Positions 1 to 9,660 of a stretch of 64,000 nucleotides of DNA are shown piece by piece. Made by a program: the position numbers and the translations under genes. A model generated the notes under the pieces. The model was given only the letters and a program-made list of their open reading frames with translations. It searched no databases and had not been told where the DNA came from. Within the stretch, counting starts at the first letter, position 1. Every line of letters starts with the position of its first letter. The stretch is from Clytia hemisphaerica (Eukaryota > Cnidaria > Hydrozoa > Leptothecata > Clytiidae): assembly GCA_902728285.1 (NCBI GenBank), contig CACVBU010000865.1, forward strand, positions 3,425,008-3,489,007, written 5' to 3'.

Positions 1-813
1 ATACATTAAAGAAATTAACTATTTTCTTTAAAGTCTTTTTGAAATTTTTGTATGTTGTATCAAATCTTCAATCGTTTTTTCTCAACTCATTTTCGCACTT
101 AACAAACGACATGAGTGGAATGAGCACGTATTGTGCTGATTCGTTTGAAACGGAAATTTGATGGGAAACATTCTAAAACGAAAAGTCGAGCTAAAAGGTC
201 TTGCTGGGTACGCCTAGTGGTTAAAGTTGAGGAACAAAAAAAGTGCCTACAACAACATATTTGCTGAACTTCGTCTACGTGGCCAAGAAGAATTTAGATC
301 TGATTTAGAACTTATCCTATCTTTTACCCCTATCTCATATTACGTTTTAAAAATTCCAAACGCTAGAAAATCCATTCATTGAAAAAATGTACAGAACTAT
401 CATGTCGGTGGCTTTGATCTCAAGAGAAGTGAAGAAAAAAACTTTAAACTCTTTACCAAAAAAATGGTAAAGAATCGCAAGAAATAATTTCTTTTTCAAG
501 AATTTATACGTCTTTATTGCTCCGGCCTAGGAGCCTTTAATTCTCTCTTCCGACGGTCAAGACATTTTTTGTTTGTTTATCTAATCCGATAATCTATTCC
601 GATTTAATAAAAACGGATTATCTGGATTTCGATAATATTGCGAAAGTATTTAGAAAAGATGGCTGCCGAAAGTGGGCTTAGCTGCAAATCTCAGTGAAAG
701 ATAGTGATCATTTTCGTCATTATTCATGATGTTTTGGACATGATTTATGAGAATTCTGATGCATACTGGTCTATAACAATGTGGAAAGACTTTGGAGAAA
801 TTTTGGCCATGAA
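1..813. other. Left edge; no gene recognised except a weak possible transposase scrap
   Basis: I see no confident gene. From about 236 to 390 on the plus strand one frame reads YNNIFAELRLRGQEEFR and continues to a stop. This faintly resembles the N-terminal part of PIF/Harbinger-type transposases (an 'ELR..D...FR' pattern before the DDE domain), but there is no catalytic domain nearby and the match is short. The RNF113A gene read on the minus strand probably runs through here as intron or continues beyond the edge. Confidence 0.25.
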
Positions 814-996
814 TAGACCTTTTTTCAAAGAGGACGTCCTGTTGAATAATTATGTAGTCCAGCCATAAAAACAATGATAGAGCCATGCATAATTACTGTA
901 TCATGTATATTGTAATAATTATGCACGGTTTTATCATTGTTTTTCTGCTGGACTACATAATTATTCAACAGGGTGGCCTCTTTGAAAAAAGGTCTA
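814..996. mobile_element. Foldback MITE, family A copy 1 (complete)
   Basis: The two halves form a nearly perfect inverted repeat. The ends are TAGACCTTTTTTCAAAGAGG and its complement ending in GGTCTA. Inside are the matching blocks TTGAATAATTATGTAGTCCAGC and AAAACAATGATA. Two more copies lie at 45729-45871 (cut short) and 51002-51448 (split by an insertion), which fixes the boundaries. It is too short to code for anything, so it is non-autonomous. Confidence 0.85.
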
Positions 997-1079
997 TTAA
1001 ATCTTGCATATGGCTAACTTCTCTAGTTTTATGGACGCACAAAACAACCACAAAACCATAATAAAACTCTGTGAAACTT

Positions 1080-1985
1080 TCAAACACACATCAATTGGAA
1101 TTCGAAAGAAATTACTAAAATTACAACATTTCAGTGCAAATTTGAAAACGATCTGAGCAGTTTTTGTGGTGTTATGTGTATGGCTGAAAATGATCCTGTT
1201 TTGTATTCGTCATTTTTTGACTGGGCGACCGTTCCTTTTGATTTTTCAAACCCGACACAGATATTTTACAAACATATCACTATGAGAATTCAATAAAGGA
1301 TACTAAAACACAATTCCTGTGTGAATTTGAACAAGATTGGAAAAAATTTCACAGTATTATGGCTGAAAATGATCGTTTTTGGACTTTGTCGTAATTTCAT
1401 GGCGACCGTTCCTTTTGATTTTTCAAACCCGACACAGATATTTTACAAACATATCACTATGAGAATTCAACAACGGATACTAAAACACAATTCCTGTGTA
1501 AATTTGAACAAGATTGGAGAAATTTTCACAGTATTATGGCTGAAAATGATCGTTTTTGGACTTTGTCGTAATTTCATCGCGGCTGGCGACCGTTCCTTTT
1601 GATTTTTCAAACCCAGCACAGATTTTATACAAACATATCACTATGAGAATTCAATAAAGGATACTAAAACACAATTCCTGTGTAAATTTGAACAAGATTG
1701 GAGAAATTTTCACAGTGTTATGGCTGAAAATGATTGTTTTTGGACTTTGTCGTAATTTCATCGCGGCTGGCGACCGTTCCTTTTGATTTTTCAAACCCAG
1801 CACAGATTTTTTACAAACATATCACTATGAGAATTCAGTAAAGGATACTAAAACACAATTCCTGTGTAAATTTGAACAAGATCGGAGAAATTTTCACAGT
1901 GTTATAACTGAAAATGATATTTTTTGGACTTTGTCGTAATTTCATTGGCTGGGGCGACCGTTCCTTTTGAAGATTTTTCAAACCC
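1080..1985 (+). repeat. Tandem satellite, 177-184 bp unit, about four clear copies
   Basis: The landmark GCGACCGTTCCTTTTGA starts at about 1225, 1402, 1586, 1770 and 1954, so the first spacing is 177 and the next three are 184. Each unit also carries TTACAAACATATCACTATGAG and ACTAAAACACAATTCCTGTG. A diverged partial unit precedes the array (about 1080-1224). The 7-bp length difference comes from an added GCGGCTG-like stretch before the landmark, so the later three units share a more recent ancestor. The 93-residue plus-strand frame here is only a reading of the repeat. Confidence 0.9.
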
Positions 1986-3073
1986 GAAACAGGTTTTTTC
2001 CAAATATACCACTACTTATTACATACACACTATTGTACCATTTTATTTGGTTTATCCTACTCTCCCCCAAGTATTATCCCAACAAAAAAATAATGCTTAG
2101 CTAAAAGCCCGTGGCCTCTAATTTAGGCTATTTTTCTCCCCGAAATTTTATCTGGACAATCAAATCAAGAACTTGGAAATATTGACTTCTAAATGTTTAT
2201 CTCATTTAGCTCCAATTTTGAACTTTTTAGTCAAGGATGAGTGGGCGGCGGTTGGGGTTGGTTCTTTAGGCAAGAAAGTGCATGTGTAATCACTTAGAAG
2301 AGCTAAACTTCCAGCTGGTTTATTTATTCGTTAAGATTATTTGTCATACTCGCTCTGCAATAGAATTATTACTTTGCTTTCTGATCTGTTCTGATTAGCA
2401 GTTTGTGGGCAACGTTCTAACACAACTAACTCAACAAGCTCATCTTTCACATCTTTTAATCTCTTAAGCCGGAGCTTCCAGCGCAGCTGGTTTATTTCCT
2501 TTAAAAGAGGGCTGTTACACTTGTAAATTTTTTAATCATAAAGACTTGATTAAAAAATTTCAGAAATTTAGAAATAAATTAATGTAATGTAACCAGGCCT
2601 TTAGAGAGGTAGTTTTTAATTACAGAATTGCAATTGGCTAAAAGATAAAAATCTTAATACCTTAAATGGATAAATTTTCGCGAGACGACTTGTTTCAAAA
2701 TAATTTAATTTTTGCGATTTATTTACGCAATCCGGCCCATTTTTCAAAATTATTTCCCTTAAGATAATACAACCCATTTTTCGAAACCGAGAAAAAATCC
2801 ATACAAGACACAAACTGTATTGAAATGCAAAACTGTTTATATTTTTCAGAAGGGCCCTTGAAAATACCAAAACTTATTTCGCATGCACGTCATAGTCATA
2901 CTGGTCAAAGCCCCTTACAGAAAAACGATGTCTTTAAAATGTCTGTCTGGTAATTTTACAATACACGGGTTTCGAATTTCATCTTGTTTTTGACTTCTCA
3001 CTTGAAAATAAATCAACCACAGTCGACTTTTTCTAATCCAATCTTCAAGGGGCCTATGAATGTTTTTCTAAAG
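1986..3073. other. Intergenic or intronic DNA, nothing recognised
   Basis: AT-rich sequence with stops in all frames. I found no coding exon, RNA gene or clear inverted repeat. It may belong to the far 3' part of the RNF113A gene on the minus strand, but no zinc-finger or RING exon could be read here. Confidence 0.5.
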
Positions 3074-3449
3074 TACACGCTTTTCTTTTTATAGGAATAG
3101 TGTACTTTGCATGAGGGTCAAGTATTCTTAAGAAATTGCAAAATTTTGGGGTGAAATATTCTTAACGTATTCTTACTTTTTTAGACTTGATTTTTTACAA
3201 ACATGAGAAATGATCAAGTTTTGGACTTTTGAATGAACATTTAGAACTAAAATTACATTTCTGCGTCAAAGTTTAAACCATAAACAAAGGAAGCAGTTTT
3301 TTTCTGTAAACCAAATACAAAATGACTGTATTCTTATCAAATTCTGTGATACTCACCCTAGAGGGAATTCTTAAGGTATTCTTACAATTTGGCCAATTTT
3401 CACCCTGATATTCTTATAGAAGATATTCTTATAAAAAAGAAAGCATGTA
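3074..3449. mobile_element. TIR element, ACACGCTTTT family D, copy 3 (long form)
   Basis: The left end is TACACGCTTTTCTTTTTATA followed by a GAATAGTGTACTTTG block. The right end is ACCCTGATATTCTTATAGAA followed by an A-rich tract and CATGTA. The same ends bound the 155-bp copies at 11732-11886 and 53382-53537. This copy is longer (376 bp), with an internal duplication of the 'ATTCTTA' blocks. Confidence 0.8.
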
Positions 3450-3454
3450 GATCA

Positions 3455-3519
3455 ATGCATTTAAGGTTCGAATTATAGAGGTTCGAATTAGAGAGGTTCG
3501 AATTAGAGAGAGTCCACTG
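3455..3519 (-). mobile_element. One end of an AATTCGAA-type element (family AA)
   Basis: Three tandem GGTTCGAATTA(T/G)AGA blocks end in GAGTCCACTGT. This matches the outer end of the elements at 6957-7428 and 8786-8949, whose termini are CAGTTGACGC...AATTCGA. Only one end is visible, so it is a fragment. Confidence 0.6.
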
Positions 3520-3540
3520 TAACAATACTAAACACGGACC

Positions 3541-3790
3541 GCTGACCTCTAATACTTGACTGGATTGGGCTTCCCAAATACTATGAAAAAAAAGTGGGCC
3601 CAGCTTAAGAGCTGACTTGTCCGTATATATATTCTGTTGTCAACAGCGGGATTCGAATGTTTTGAAATTCAGACGTTTGAAAATCTAAGACAAAAACAGA
3701 AAAAACAACATGGTGTACTAGCTGATTATAAACTGGACACACTTCCACGGGGAAATATGTGAGCAGTGTGTAAAGCGATTGTATTGTACC
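3541..3790 (+). repeat. Dispersed repeat EE, copy 1
   Basis: About 240 bp that also appears, diverged, at 36030-36270. Shared blocks include ACTTGACTGGAT, TTCGAATGTTTTGAAATT and ACGTTTGAAAATCT in the same order and orientation. No ends or target duplications could be defined. Confidence 0.65.
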
Positions 3791-4110
3791 CAAAACGTAG
3801 CAAAGATTATCAAAGACCGCTATAAAAATTATTATACAATTGCAGTAAAAAATGAAAACTGTCCACTGAACAATTTGCACTGTAAGGGTAGGGTGGAAAT
3901 TTCAGCAAATAAATTTGAAATTTCTGAAAATTCTGCCGATTTTCCTGCTCTAAAAGAATTGAGAATTTGAGAAATAATGCACTGTAAGGGTTCAATGAAT
4001 TTTCTGCTGCACTGTAAATGTTTGATTCTAAAAGCTAATTCTCGCCGCACACACCGTCAAATGGTAAAGCCATTACCTCCCCCCCCCCCCAACCGGGAAA
4101 CCAACTGACC

Positions 4111-4380
4111 AAAATTTACATTGGTCTTACAGAAAGAGACTTCAAAACACGTGAAATCGTCGGCCACACACAATCACTCAAGCATGAAAATTACAAAAAC
4201 AGCACCAAACTATACAGTCACGTTGGAGCCCCGAAAAAACATTAATCCAAAACTAAAATAATCAATCATCAGTCATGCAACAGCATGCAATGGTACGATG
4301 GTTCTATTAACACAAAAAGGAATTCTTCGACAAAAGTCGAGAGAAATTATTGTTAAGTGTAACCACATGAAATCTCACAC
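4111..4380 (+). pseudogene. GIY-YIG-like retroelement remnant
   Basis: From 4111 to 4245 one frame reads KIYIGLTERDFKTRE, then GHTQSLKHENYKNSTKL, then a stop. 'YIGLTE..FK.R...H..S..H..YKNSTELSKH' is the signature of the GIY-YIG-like segment found at the C-terminal end of some retroelement polyproteins, including Penelope-like elements and certain other retroelements. Downstream, shifted frames still give pieces resembling the usual NKR.E...KC.H tail. No reverse transcriptase is attached upstream, where a C homopolymer at about 4080-4090 intervenes. It is a decayed fragment. Confidence 0.55.
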
Positions 4381-5395
4381 CTTTATATGGTATAGAAAAT
4401 CTGTGCGTTTTTTATTTGGTTAGCTGATGACTGTTTAGAAAGAAACATGACACTCAAGAGTACTGACATGAATTTTGGACTTGATTTTTTATAATTTTTT
4501 TAAATAAGCAAAAATATTAACTTTTTCCGTTTAATTTTCTTCCCCATCTTTCATGCAATTTACAAATCACCAAGACGAATGAAAATAAAACAGCCGTAAT
4601 GACGGCTGGAAACTCCGGTAATTGTCATTTTTAAATAGCGAACCATTATGCAAACATCTTTATCTTGGTCAGCCTTTCTTAAATATATCTAATATAAAAT
4701 TCAAAAGAGTATATTGTAATATAGACATTTTTCTATTAAGAAAAACCTAGAGAAAACGCAACCAAAGCGTTTTCGGTTTGATCAAACAAATCCTTCAGAT
4801 ATTTAAACAATTCCTTCAGGAATTTACCTGCACAAAGAAAAAGTACTTTCCCCTGCAAAAAAACGTGAAAATTGAAGATTAATCAAATATCAGAAAAGTT
4901 TAAATAGCGAAGAAAATCTAGAAGAATTGAATTGGAGGAGCAACAAGAAGGACACGTCGCAAAGAGTCAACAATTGGAATGGGAAGGAAAGCAGATTGGA
5001 AAGAAACTAAAGAAGAAACATTTTATTGTACGTACGACTGTGAAAAGAAATAAGAAAAGAATCTAGGAAAAGATTAATTAAAAGTATAAGCGAACCCCAA
5101 AAATATTAACGTCTCAATTTATTGTTTGAAAGTTTGCAATATTTGAATATTTGAATTATCAGTAACAAGAAGGGTACTTGTTACAATATCCTTAGTAAGT
5201 GCGAGCGCAAACGCAAACCAAATCAGGAAATCAAACCGGAAAGATCGGGAAATCGAAGCCGACTATCGTGATAAATCGGATTTACGCACAATTACAAATG
5301 AACTGAAACACTGATTTTAAGAAACTCCTTAACCGGAGTTTAAAAATAGAATCGTAAACATCTCGGATAATAGAGACCCTTCTTTATTATTTTAC
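4381..5395. other. No gene or repeat recognised
   Basis: AT-rich DNA without a long frame. I read both strands for RNF113A downstream exons (CCCH finger and RING cysteines) and found none. Confidence 0.4.
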
Positions 5396-5554
5396 TACCT
5401 TATCGGGGAAAACTTCGTCGGGGAAAAATATTCGTCACTTGCTGGTAGTTGGTAAACGCATTAAGGCCGGGGAAAATTTTCGTCGGGGAAAAATATTCGT
5501 CACTTGGCCAAAATTTCGTCACTTTTCCCCGACGAAGTTTTCCCCGATAAGGTA
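5396..5554. mobile_element. Small foldback element with TCGTCGGGG words (scaffold ACCTTATCGG)
   Basis: The left end is TACCTTATCGGGGAAAACTT and the right end is its complement, AAGTTTTCCCCGATAAGGTA. Inside, TTCGTCGGGGAAAA and TTCGTCAC are repeated several times. The same terminal scaffold, with TTAGTCGGCC words instead, bounds the much larger element at 39426-42758. At 159 bp it cannot code for a transposase. Confidence 0.8.
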
Positions 5555-6104
5555 CCTAATCTACGTTAGAGTACGCGTTAAAATGGGGAAGGTACGACAC
5601 CAGGCAGTCTGTTGGGAATATGAAATGAAAGAGATCTTAGAAGAATAAATCGTCCACAGTTTTTAGAGTTAATGTGGATGGCCCAGGGTAATTTAGAACT
5701 TTTAGACGGTGTTTTGAATGTTGTCGTGTTTCAATGAAATTCTGAACACACCACCAAATTAACCCTTGGATTCGTGCAGACACCCGAGGTTACATAATCT
5801 CAGGAAGCCATTTATCCCCTTCTCCATTTCCCCATCTTCTCATGATTGAAGTCAATATCAAATTATATTTGCTCCTCAGAAGGCTATTTGCCATTACCCC
5901 GTTTGTTTGACCCCTTTAACTACTTTCAAACCCCCTTTTCAAATCATTTTGACTAATTTATCCAAAACCCGTTTTCAGATTTTCTCTGTTCTAATGAAAA
6001 TTAGATTTTTGTAAAGCTAGGACAGGTAGTGCCTAGACAATGTTTTCACAGGGTCCACGGCCAGCCGGCTCAGGTTTCTATTGACTAAACCGAATTATGG
6101 AAAG
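5555..6104. other. Intronic DNA, nothing recognised
   Basis: It lies downstream of RNF113A exon 3 on the minus strand and should be intron if the gene continues left. No exon could be read. Confidence 0.4.
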
Positions 6105-6175
6105 AGAAGTGAGAGGTTCGAACTGAGAACCCCTGGTCCCAGGCGCTGGCGTCTTGACCATTCGGCCATCCTTGC
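6105..6175 (-). repeat. tRNA-like sequence (SINE head or tRNA pseudogene)
   Basis: On the minus strand the sequence begins GCAAGGATGGCCGAATGG, a good pol III A box of the Leu/Ser type. About 45 bases later comes GTTCGAACC, a textbook B box. The anticodon region is a CCTGG/CCAGG hairpin with no proper seven-base loop, and the 3' side does not re-pair with GCAAGGA. It is therefore not a working tRNA. It sits 22 bases past the RNF113A exon 3 donor, on the same strand. Confidence 0.65.
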
Positions 6176-6196
6176 AACAATTTTTATAACACCTAC

Positions 6197-6365
6197 CTGA
6201 CCATTCCACTGGAGGCGTTACCAGCAGCTGTGTCTCGTTTCTCGATGTATTGTGCATACCCTGTCTGCCCTCTGTAAATTTTATCATCCTCTTTCCCACC
6301 GAGTTCTTTGTTTTGTTTTTGTGCTCGTTCGAAAATCGCTTGTGCGTCTTGTCCGAACTCCGTAT
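6197..6365 (-). CDS. RNF113A: RNF113A/CWC24-type spliceosome RING protein, exon 3
   Basis: An acceptor TTCTTTCTTTTAG precedes the exon and a GTAGGT donor follows it. Joined to exon 2, the frame reads [17 protein letters not shown], then [11 protein letters not shown], then GNASSGMVR. These match the conserved stretch of human RNF113A ([37 protein letters not shown]). The exon enters with two bases of a split codon and leaves in phase 2, so the next exon should start with one base and encode KGPIRAP. That exon, with the CCCH zinc finger and C3HC4 RING, is not visible in the remaining 6 kb. It is either beyond the left edge behind a TE-filled intron, or lost. The family acts in pre-mRNA splicing (yeast Cwc24) and, in animals, in ubiquitin signalling. 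Confidence 0.88.
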
Positions 6366-6956
6366 CTAAAAGAAAGAAAATTCATTTTCAATCTGGATGA
6401 AAAAGACAACACACGAGGTTGACAGTGGTAGTTCCCTGCCGTAAAAACGCTTACCGCGCCCATTGGTTTATCCTTCGAAGCAACACAACATCAACTAACA
6501 ACATCGACAAAGAACAAATTATACAAGCAACTAGACTTTTAAGAAATATACAAAAACAGCACTATATACATAGACGGCCTCAGATCCTTTTCACCGTCCA
6601 ATATATACATTTTCAATTTGATGATATATTTGGTGAAATAATTGAGCTATATGAAAAAATTTATACATTTATTACGTTCCTTGTTAAAGTCTTTTTTCAT
6701 TTGATTATTTTTTATCATTCTAAGGGAGTTCTTAGCCAAATAAAGATTGAATTCGAAAGTTGTAGCAAAATCTTTTGATCCGAATTTTTTATGAAAGTGG
6801 TACCCTAATTGTAGCACTGCTCAATAGCGGTGTATTGCATCGAGAGGCTAAATCTACCTTTCCTTAGTCTAGCAAACTTAGACGACTAATTCAGATATAG
6901 TAGAAATAAAGCAAAAAGTAATGGAGGAAACAAATTTTAGTCGTCTAGAAACCTTG
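6366..6956 (-). other. RNF113A intron 2, first part
   Basis: Intron sequence between exon 3 and exon 2. The 119-residue plus-strand frame at 6419-6778 shows no recognisable domain and starts opposite the intron's pyrimidine tract, so I do not treat it as a gene. Confidence 0.5.
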
Positions 6957-7428
6957 CAGTTGACGCTCTCTAATTCGACGTTCTATAGTTCGATAAGCTC
7001 GCCTTTTCGATCAAATCTTAAGAAACTCTCATAGACGACGCCCTACTATTCGACATTCTATATTTCGATAAGCTCCCGTTTTCGATGAGAATTTGAAGTC
7101 CCTTGAAAGTTTTCCACTTTCTAATCATATTTCTGGCGTGTAAAGGCCTTCATGGTTGATTTCAAATTTCGATTCTTCTAATTTTTTTGTTCGAACGTTC
7201 GAATTGAAATTTTCCAAAACGAAATTTAAAACAAAAACAGACCTTCGACTGTAAAAATGGTGTCTGACACAGACGGTCAGAAGAAAAACTCGAGTCTCGT
7301 CTATACTTTACTCACCCAGCTCTATAATTCGATATTTGCCTTGTATTTATCGAATTAGAAAGACTTAGAAAGACGTATTCGATGAAATTTGAATTCCCCT
7401 TGAAAATCGAATTAGAGAGCGTCAACTG
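6957..7428. mobile_element. Foldback element AA1 with ATTCGA words
   Basis: The ends are CAGTTGACGCTCTCTAATTC and its complement, GAATTAGAGAGCGTCAACTG, so the terminal repeats are nearly perfect. Behind both ends the words ATTCGA, TTCGATAAGCTC and GACGTTCTATA/GACATTCTATA recur. It lies in RNF113A intron 2. Relatives are at 8786-8949 (intron 1) and 3455-3519 (one end). Confidence 0.82.
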
Positions 7429-7625
7429 TATTAATCGTATTAATATTGGTTTGCTTTTGTTAATAAAAAAAATCCAGGGGGGCTTGTTCGGAAAAAATGG
7501 TTTGTTTTAATTTTATATAAATCGATTTGATTGGTTTAGAAAAACAATTGAGACGCATAAAAGGAGAAATCAGAACACATAACAATTTTCTCTCTCGAAA
7601 AATTATTCTCGATTCTTTATTATCC

Positions 7626-8170
7626 AAACAAAAGAAACGTGTCAATATTGCGATTATAATTTTTTCCCGCTCAAAAAAAATTTTCTTGAAAAAAAAATGT
7701 GTGGATTTGTTGTTAAAAAAATTGTTTTTGAGAGTGTGTTGTTGCTTGATCAAGAATGAATTCTCCTTACCTTTCGTGCGCCAATTTCTTAACGGAAGCA
7801 CCCCCGTCAGAGAAAAACTTTCTTTTGTTTTCAGAAAAAACCCTTTGTTTTCTCGCTACGTAAGTTTTTGCGTAGCTAGCCGGGGATTCTTTAAGGCCGG
7901 AATACCGGATTCTTCCAGTCGTTTATACAAACTAAATCCCGTAACAATAATCGTATTATCATATTTAACGCCTATTCATGATATGCACCATTGCAATATC
8001 TTCTGACATTACATCACAGACCAAACAGCTGATTGGTTGGAAGTGACGTACAAGTGTGACTTACAACCAATCAGCTGTTGGGTTCTTAGAAGACATTACA
8101 ATGGTGCATATCATGAATACTACTGTAATAGACGCATTATAAACGACTCCAGTCTAACTTTTCCTTGAAT
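7626..8170 (+). repeat. Dispersed repeat FF, copy 1, carrying a MITE
   Basis: Blocks such as GTGTCAATATTGC, TTTTTTCCCGCTC, GGCCGGAATACCGGATTCTT and TTATAAACGACTCCAGTC recur in order at 34901-35212. The second copy lacks part of the middle and lacks the MITE at 7975-8117. The plus- and minus-strand frames of 113-159 residues here are artefacts of this repeat. Confidence 0.8.
7975..8117. mobile_element. Foldback MITE, family B copy 1, TA target
   Basis: Terminal repeats of about 25 bp begin TTCATGATATGCACCATTGC and end in the complement. Both sides are flanked by TA. Inside, CAGCTGATTGGTTG and CAACCAATCAGCTG pair with each other. Copy 2 is at 48326-48468. The related repeat at 35170 has TATA in place of the element, which confirms the insertion point. 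Confidence 0.9.
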
Positions 8171-8308
8171 ACTTGTAATGTAGCGCCGTTGGACGTTAGG
8201 TAAAGTTTTAGCACTGCAGTGCAGTGGCTTCTTTCCCAAAGAAAACACTTCCATCAGATCTGGTGGATATAGCTTAGTCCAGGGTTTATAAAGATCTGTG
8301 CTACCTAC

Positions 8309-8458
8309 CTAATTGATAAGTAGAAGTGGCACCCATATCAGACGGTCCTTCACGTTTTCCTGAACGCGTCGATTTGTACGAGACCGAAAATTCTTCTCTC
8401 TTTTTTTCTTCTTCGTCTGAAGATACCACTGTTGTCTTTTCTGTCTCTTTGCGAAGTC
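8309..8458 (-). CDS. RNF113A: RNF113A/CWC24-type protein, exon 2
   Basis: The acceptor is CTCATTTTCAG and the donor GTAGGT. In phase with exon 1 the frame reads GLRKETEKTTVVSSDEEEKK, then EEFSVSYKSTRSGK, then GPSDMGATSTYQL. The YKSTRS.K..GP.DMGAT block is diagnostic for RNF113A (human: [24 protein letters not shown]). The acidic serine-rich stretch before it is the usual low-complexity N-terminal region. The exon starts with two bases of a split glycine codon and ends in phase 1, joining exon 3 to give Asp at the boundary. The plus-strand frame at 8326-8553 is the antisense of this exon. Confidence 0.9.
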   Translation of the reverse strand, partial: DFAKRQKRQQWYLQTKKKKREKNFRSRTNRRVQENVKDRLIWVPLLLIN

Positions 8459-8785
8459 CTGAAAATGAGAAACGTATACGCTTTTATACTAATACATTTT
8501 ACACCTCCACCAACACCAAGGAAAATCATTTTTCAAAATCTCTAGATCTTTAAGGGAGAGATGGTTACCAAGATTTTCAAAACCCCTGGTACAAACTCCT
8601 TCGCAGGGGGTACAAGAATATTGAAGAGATAAATCAAAAAAAGTCGTTTCCAGGCTTCACCGAATTCGAGTAAAAATTTAAAATATCAAAACCATTTCAA
8701 AAAATAACAATACCAATATTTGGTCGACAATACCAACTAAAATACTGGAGAATATACGAAGACATAAGTTAAGACTCAACCAACA

Positions 8786-8949
8786 CAGTTGACTCACACT
8801 AATTCGAACTCAGACTGGAAATCTTATTTGTTCGAACTGCAGAGAGATTCGAATTATAGAAAGTGTTTTAAGAGGGGTTTTCCTTGACGGGGACTGGAAA
8901 CAAGTTCGAATTATTGAAAGATTCGGATAGTAGAAGTTCAAGTTTACTG
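8786..8949. mobile_element. Foldback element AA2 with ATTCGAA words
   Basis: The left end is CAGTTGACTCACACTAATTC, followed by repeated TTCGAA words. The right end is a diverged TTCAAGTTTACTG. It belongs to the same family as 6957-7428 and lies in RNF113A intron 1, about 30 bases from the exon 1 donor. Confidence 0.65.
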
Positions 8950-8980
8950 TAATGCGAATGAAGGTTACGTAATAAAATAC

Positions 8981-9185
8981 CTGATGCTTGAACCATGACA
9001 TTCCCTTTCTTCTTTCGTTGCACTTTCACAACAGCACTTTCTTCATTTCCACTTTCGTTTTCTTCACTGCTACTCCCTTTCCTTTTTCTCATACCAGGCC
9101 CACCACCACGCCCACCGCCCTTGCGCGATTTACGAAAGAAAGTGCATGATTTTGTTGACGATTCTTTCTTCTCGTCTTCAGACAT
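8981..9185 (-). CDS. RNF113A: RNF113A/CWC24-type protein, exon 1 (start)
   Basis: The frame starts MSEDEKKESSTKSCTFFRKS, continues with a glycine- and basic-rich linker and a serine/acidic run, and ends KKKGNVMVQAS before a G|GTATTT donor. It matches the start of human RNF113A: VCTFLFKKPGRKG, an RRKR region, an acidic serine tract, then a basic NPMIQ segment. The start codon is the only in-frame ATG before the conserved CTF motif. Twenty-eight bases upstream is CACTAACAG, a good splice acceptor, so the 5' leader may be cis- or trans-spliced. The METTL1 stop codon is 475 bases upstream on the same strand. The overlapping plus-strand frame is antisense. Confidence 0.88.
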
Positions 9186-9660
9186 GGTAGGTTTTTTTTT
9201 AAATTTAATTTTTCTGTTAGTGAAAAATAAAGAAAGAAAAATATATGAATATTATAATTCAGACATTGTTTTCACAAAATGGAAATGCTCTAATAGTATA
9301 ATGTAACTGGTAATGCTATAAATGCTCTAAAAGTTTTTAAGAAAAACTGATTTAGCATTGTTTCATTGCAAAAGAATAGTCACATCCATAAGAAAAGTTA
9401 TTCTGTTGACAATAATAAAAAAAGTTCCAATAACAGAAAAAGTTCCACCACTTAGGAAGAAAAGTTGAATTATCCAAATAAAACATTCGAGCTCAACATC
9501 GAATTATCAATCAAAAAAACTAATGCAAATTTAATAATAAAAGTTTGGAAAAACACCACTTAATATTTCAATTTGCCTTGGATCATAGATATCAATTTTT
9601 AAAATATAAACTATTTAATAGGTATAAAAACATACAACAATATCAAAATACAATCAAATG
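9186..9660 (-). other. Spacer between METTL1 and RNF113A
   Basis: AT-rich spacer holding the METTL1 3' untranslated region and the RNF113A 5' region. A CACTAACAG acceptor-like site lies at 9214-9222 read on the minus strand. I see no clear AATAAA on the minus strand close to the METTL1 stop. Confidence 0.5.

Noticed and set aside
195-260. TAGTGGTTA resembling a pol III A box
   Set aside because: No B box follows at the right distance and no stem pairing can be drawn.
1-6190. Search for the missing RNF113A exons (CCCH finger and RING) on the minus strand
   Set aside because: No cysteine/histidine pattern or KGPIRAP-like exon found; I do not annotate them in this window.
7460-8006. Frames of 113 and 159 residues on opposite strands
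   Set aside because: Both lie in dispersed repeat FF, are lysine/phenylalanine low complexity, and are broken in the second copy at 34.9 kb.
8326-8553. Plus-strand frame starting MAPISDGPSRF
   Set aside because: It is the antisense of RNF113A exon 2, which has the family match and proper splice sites.
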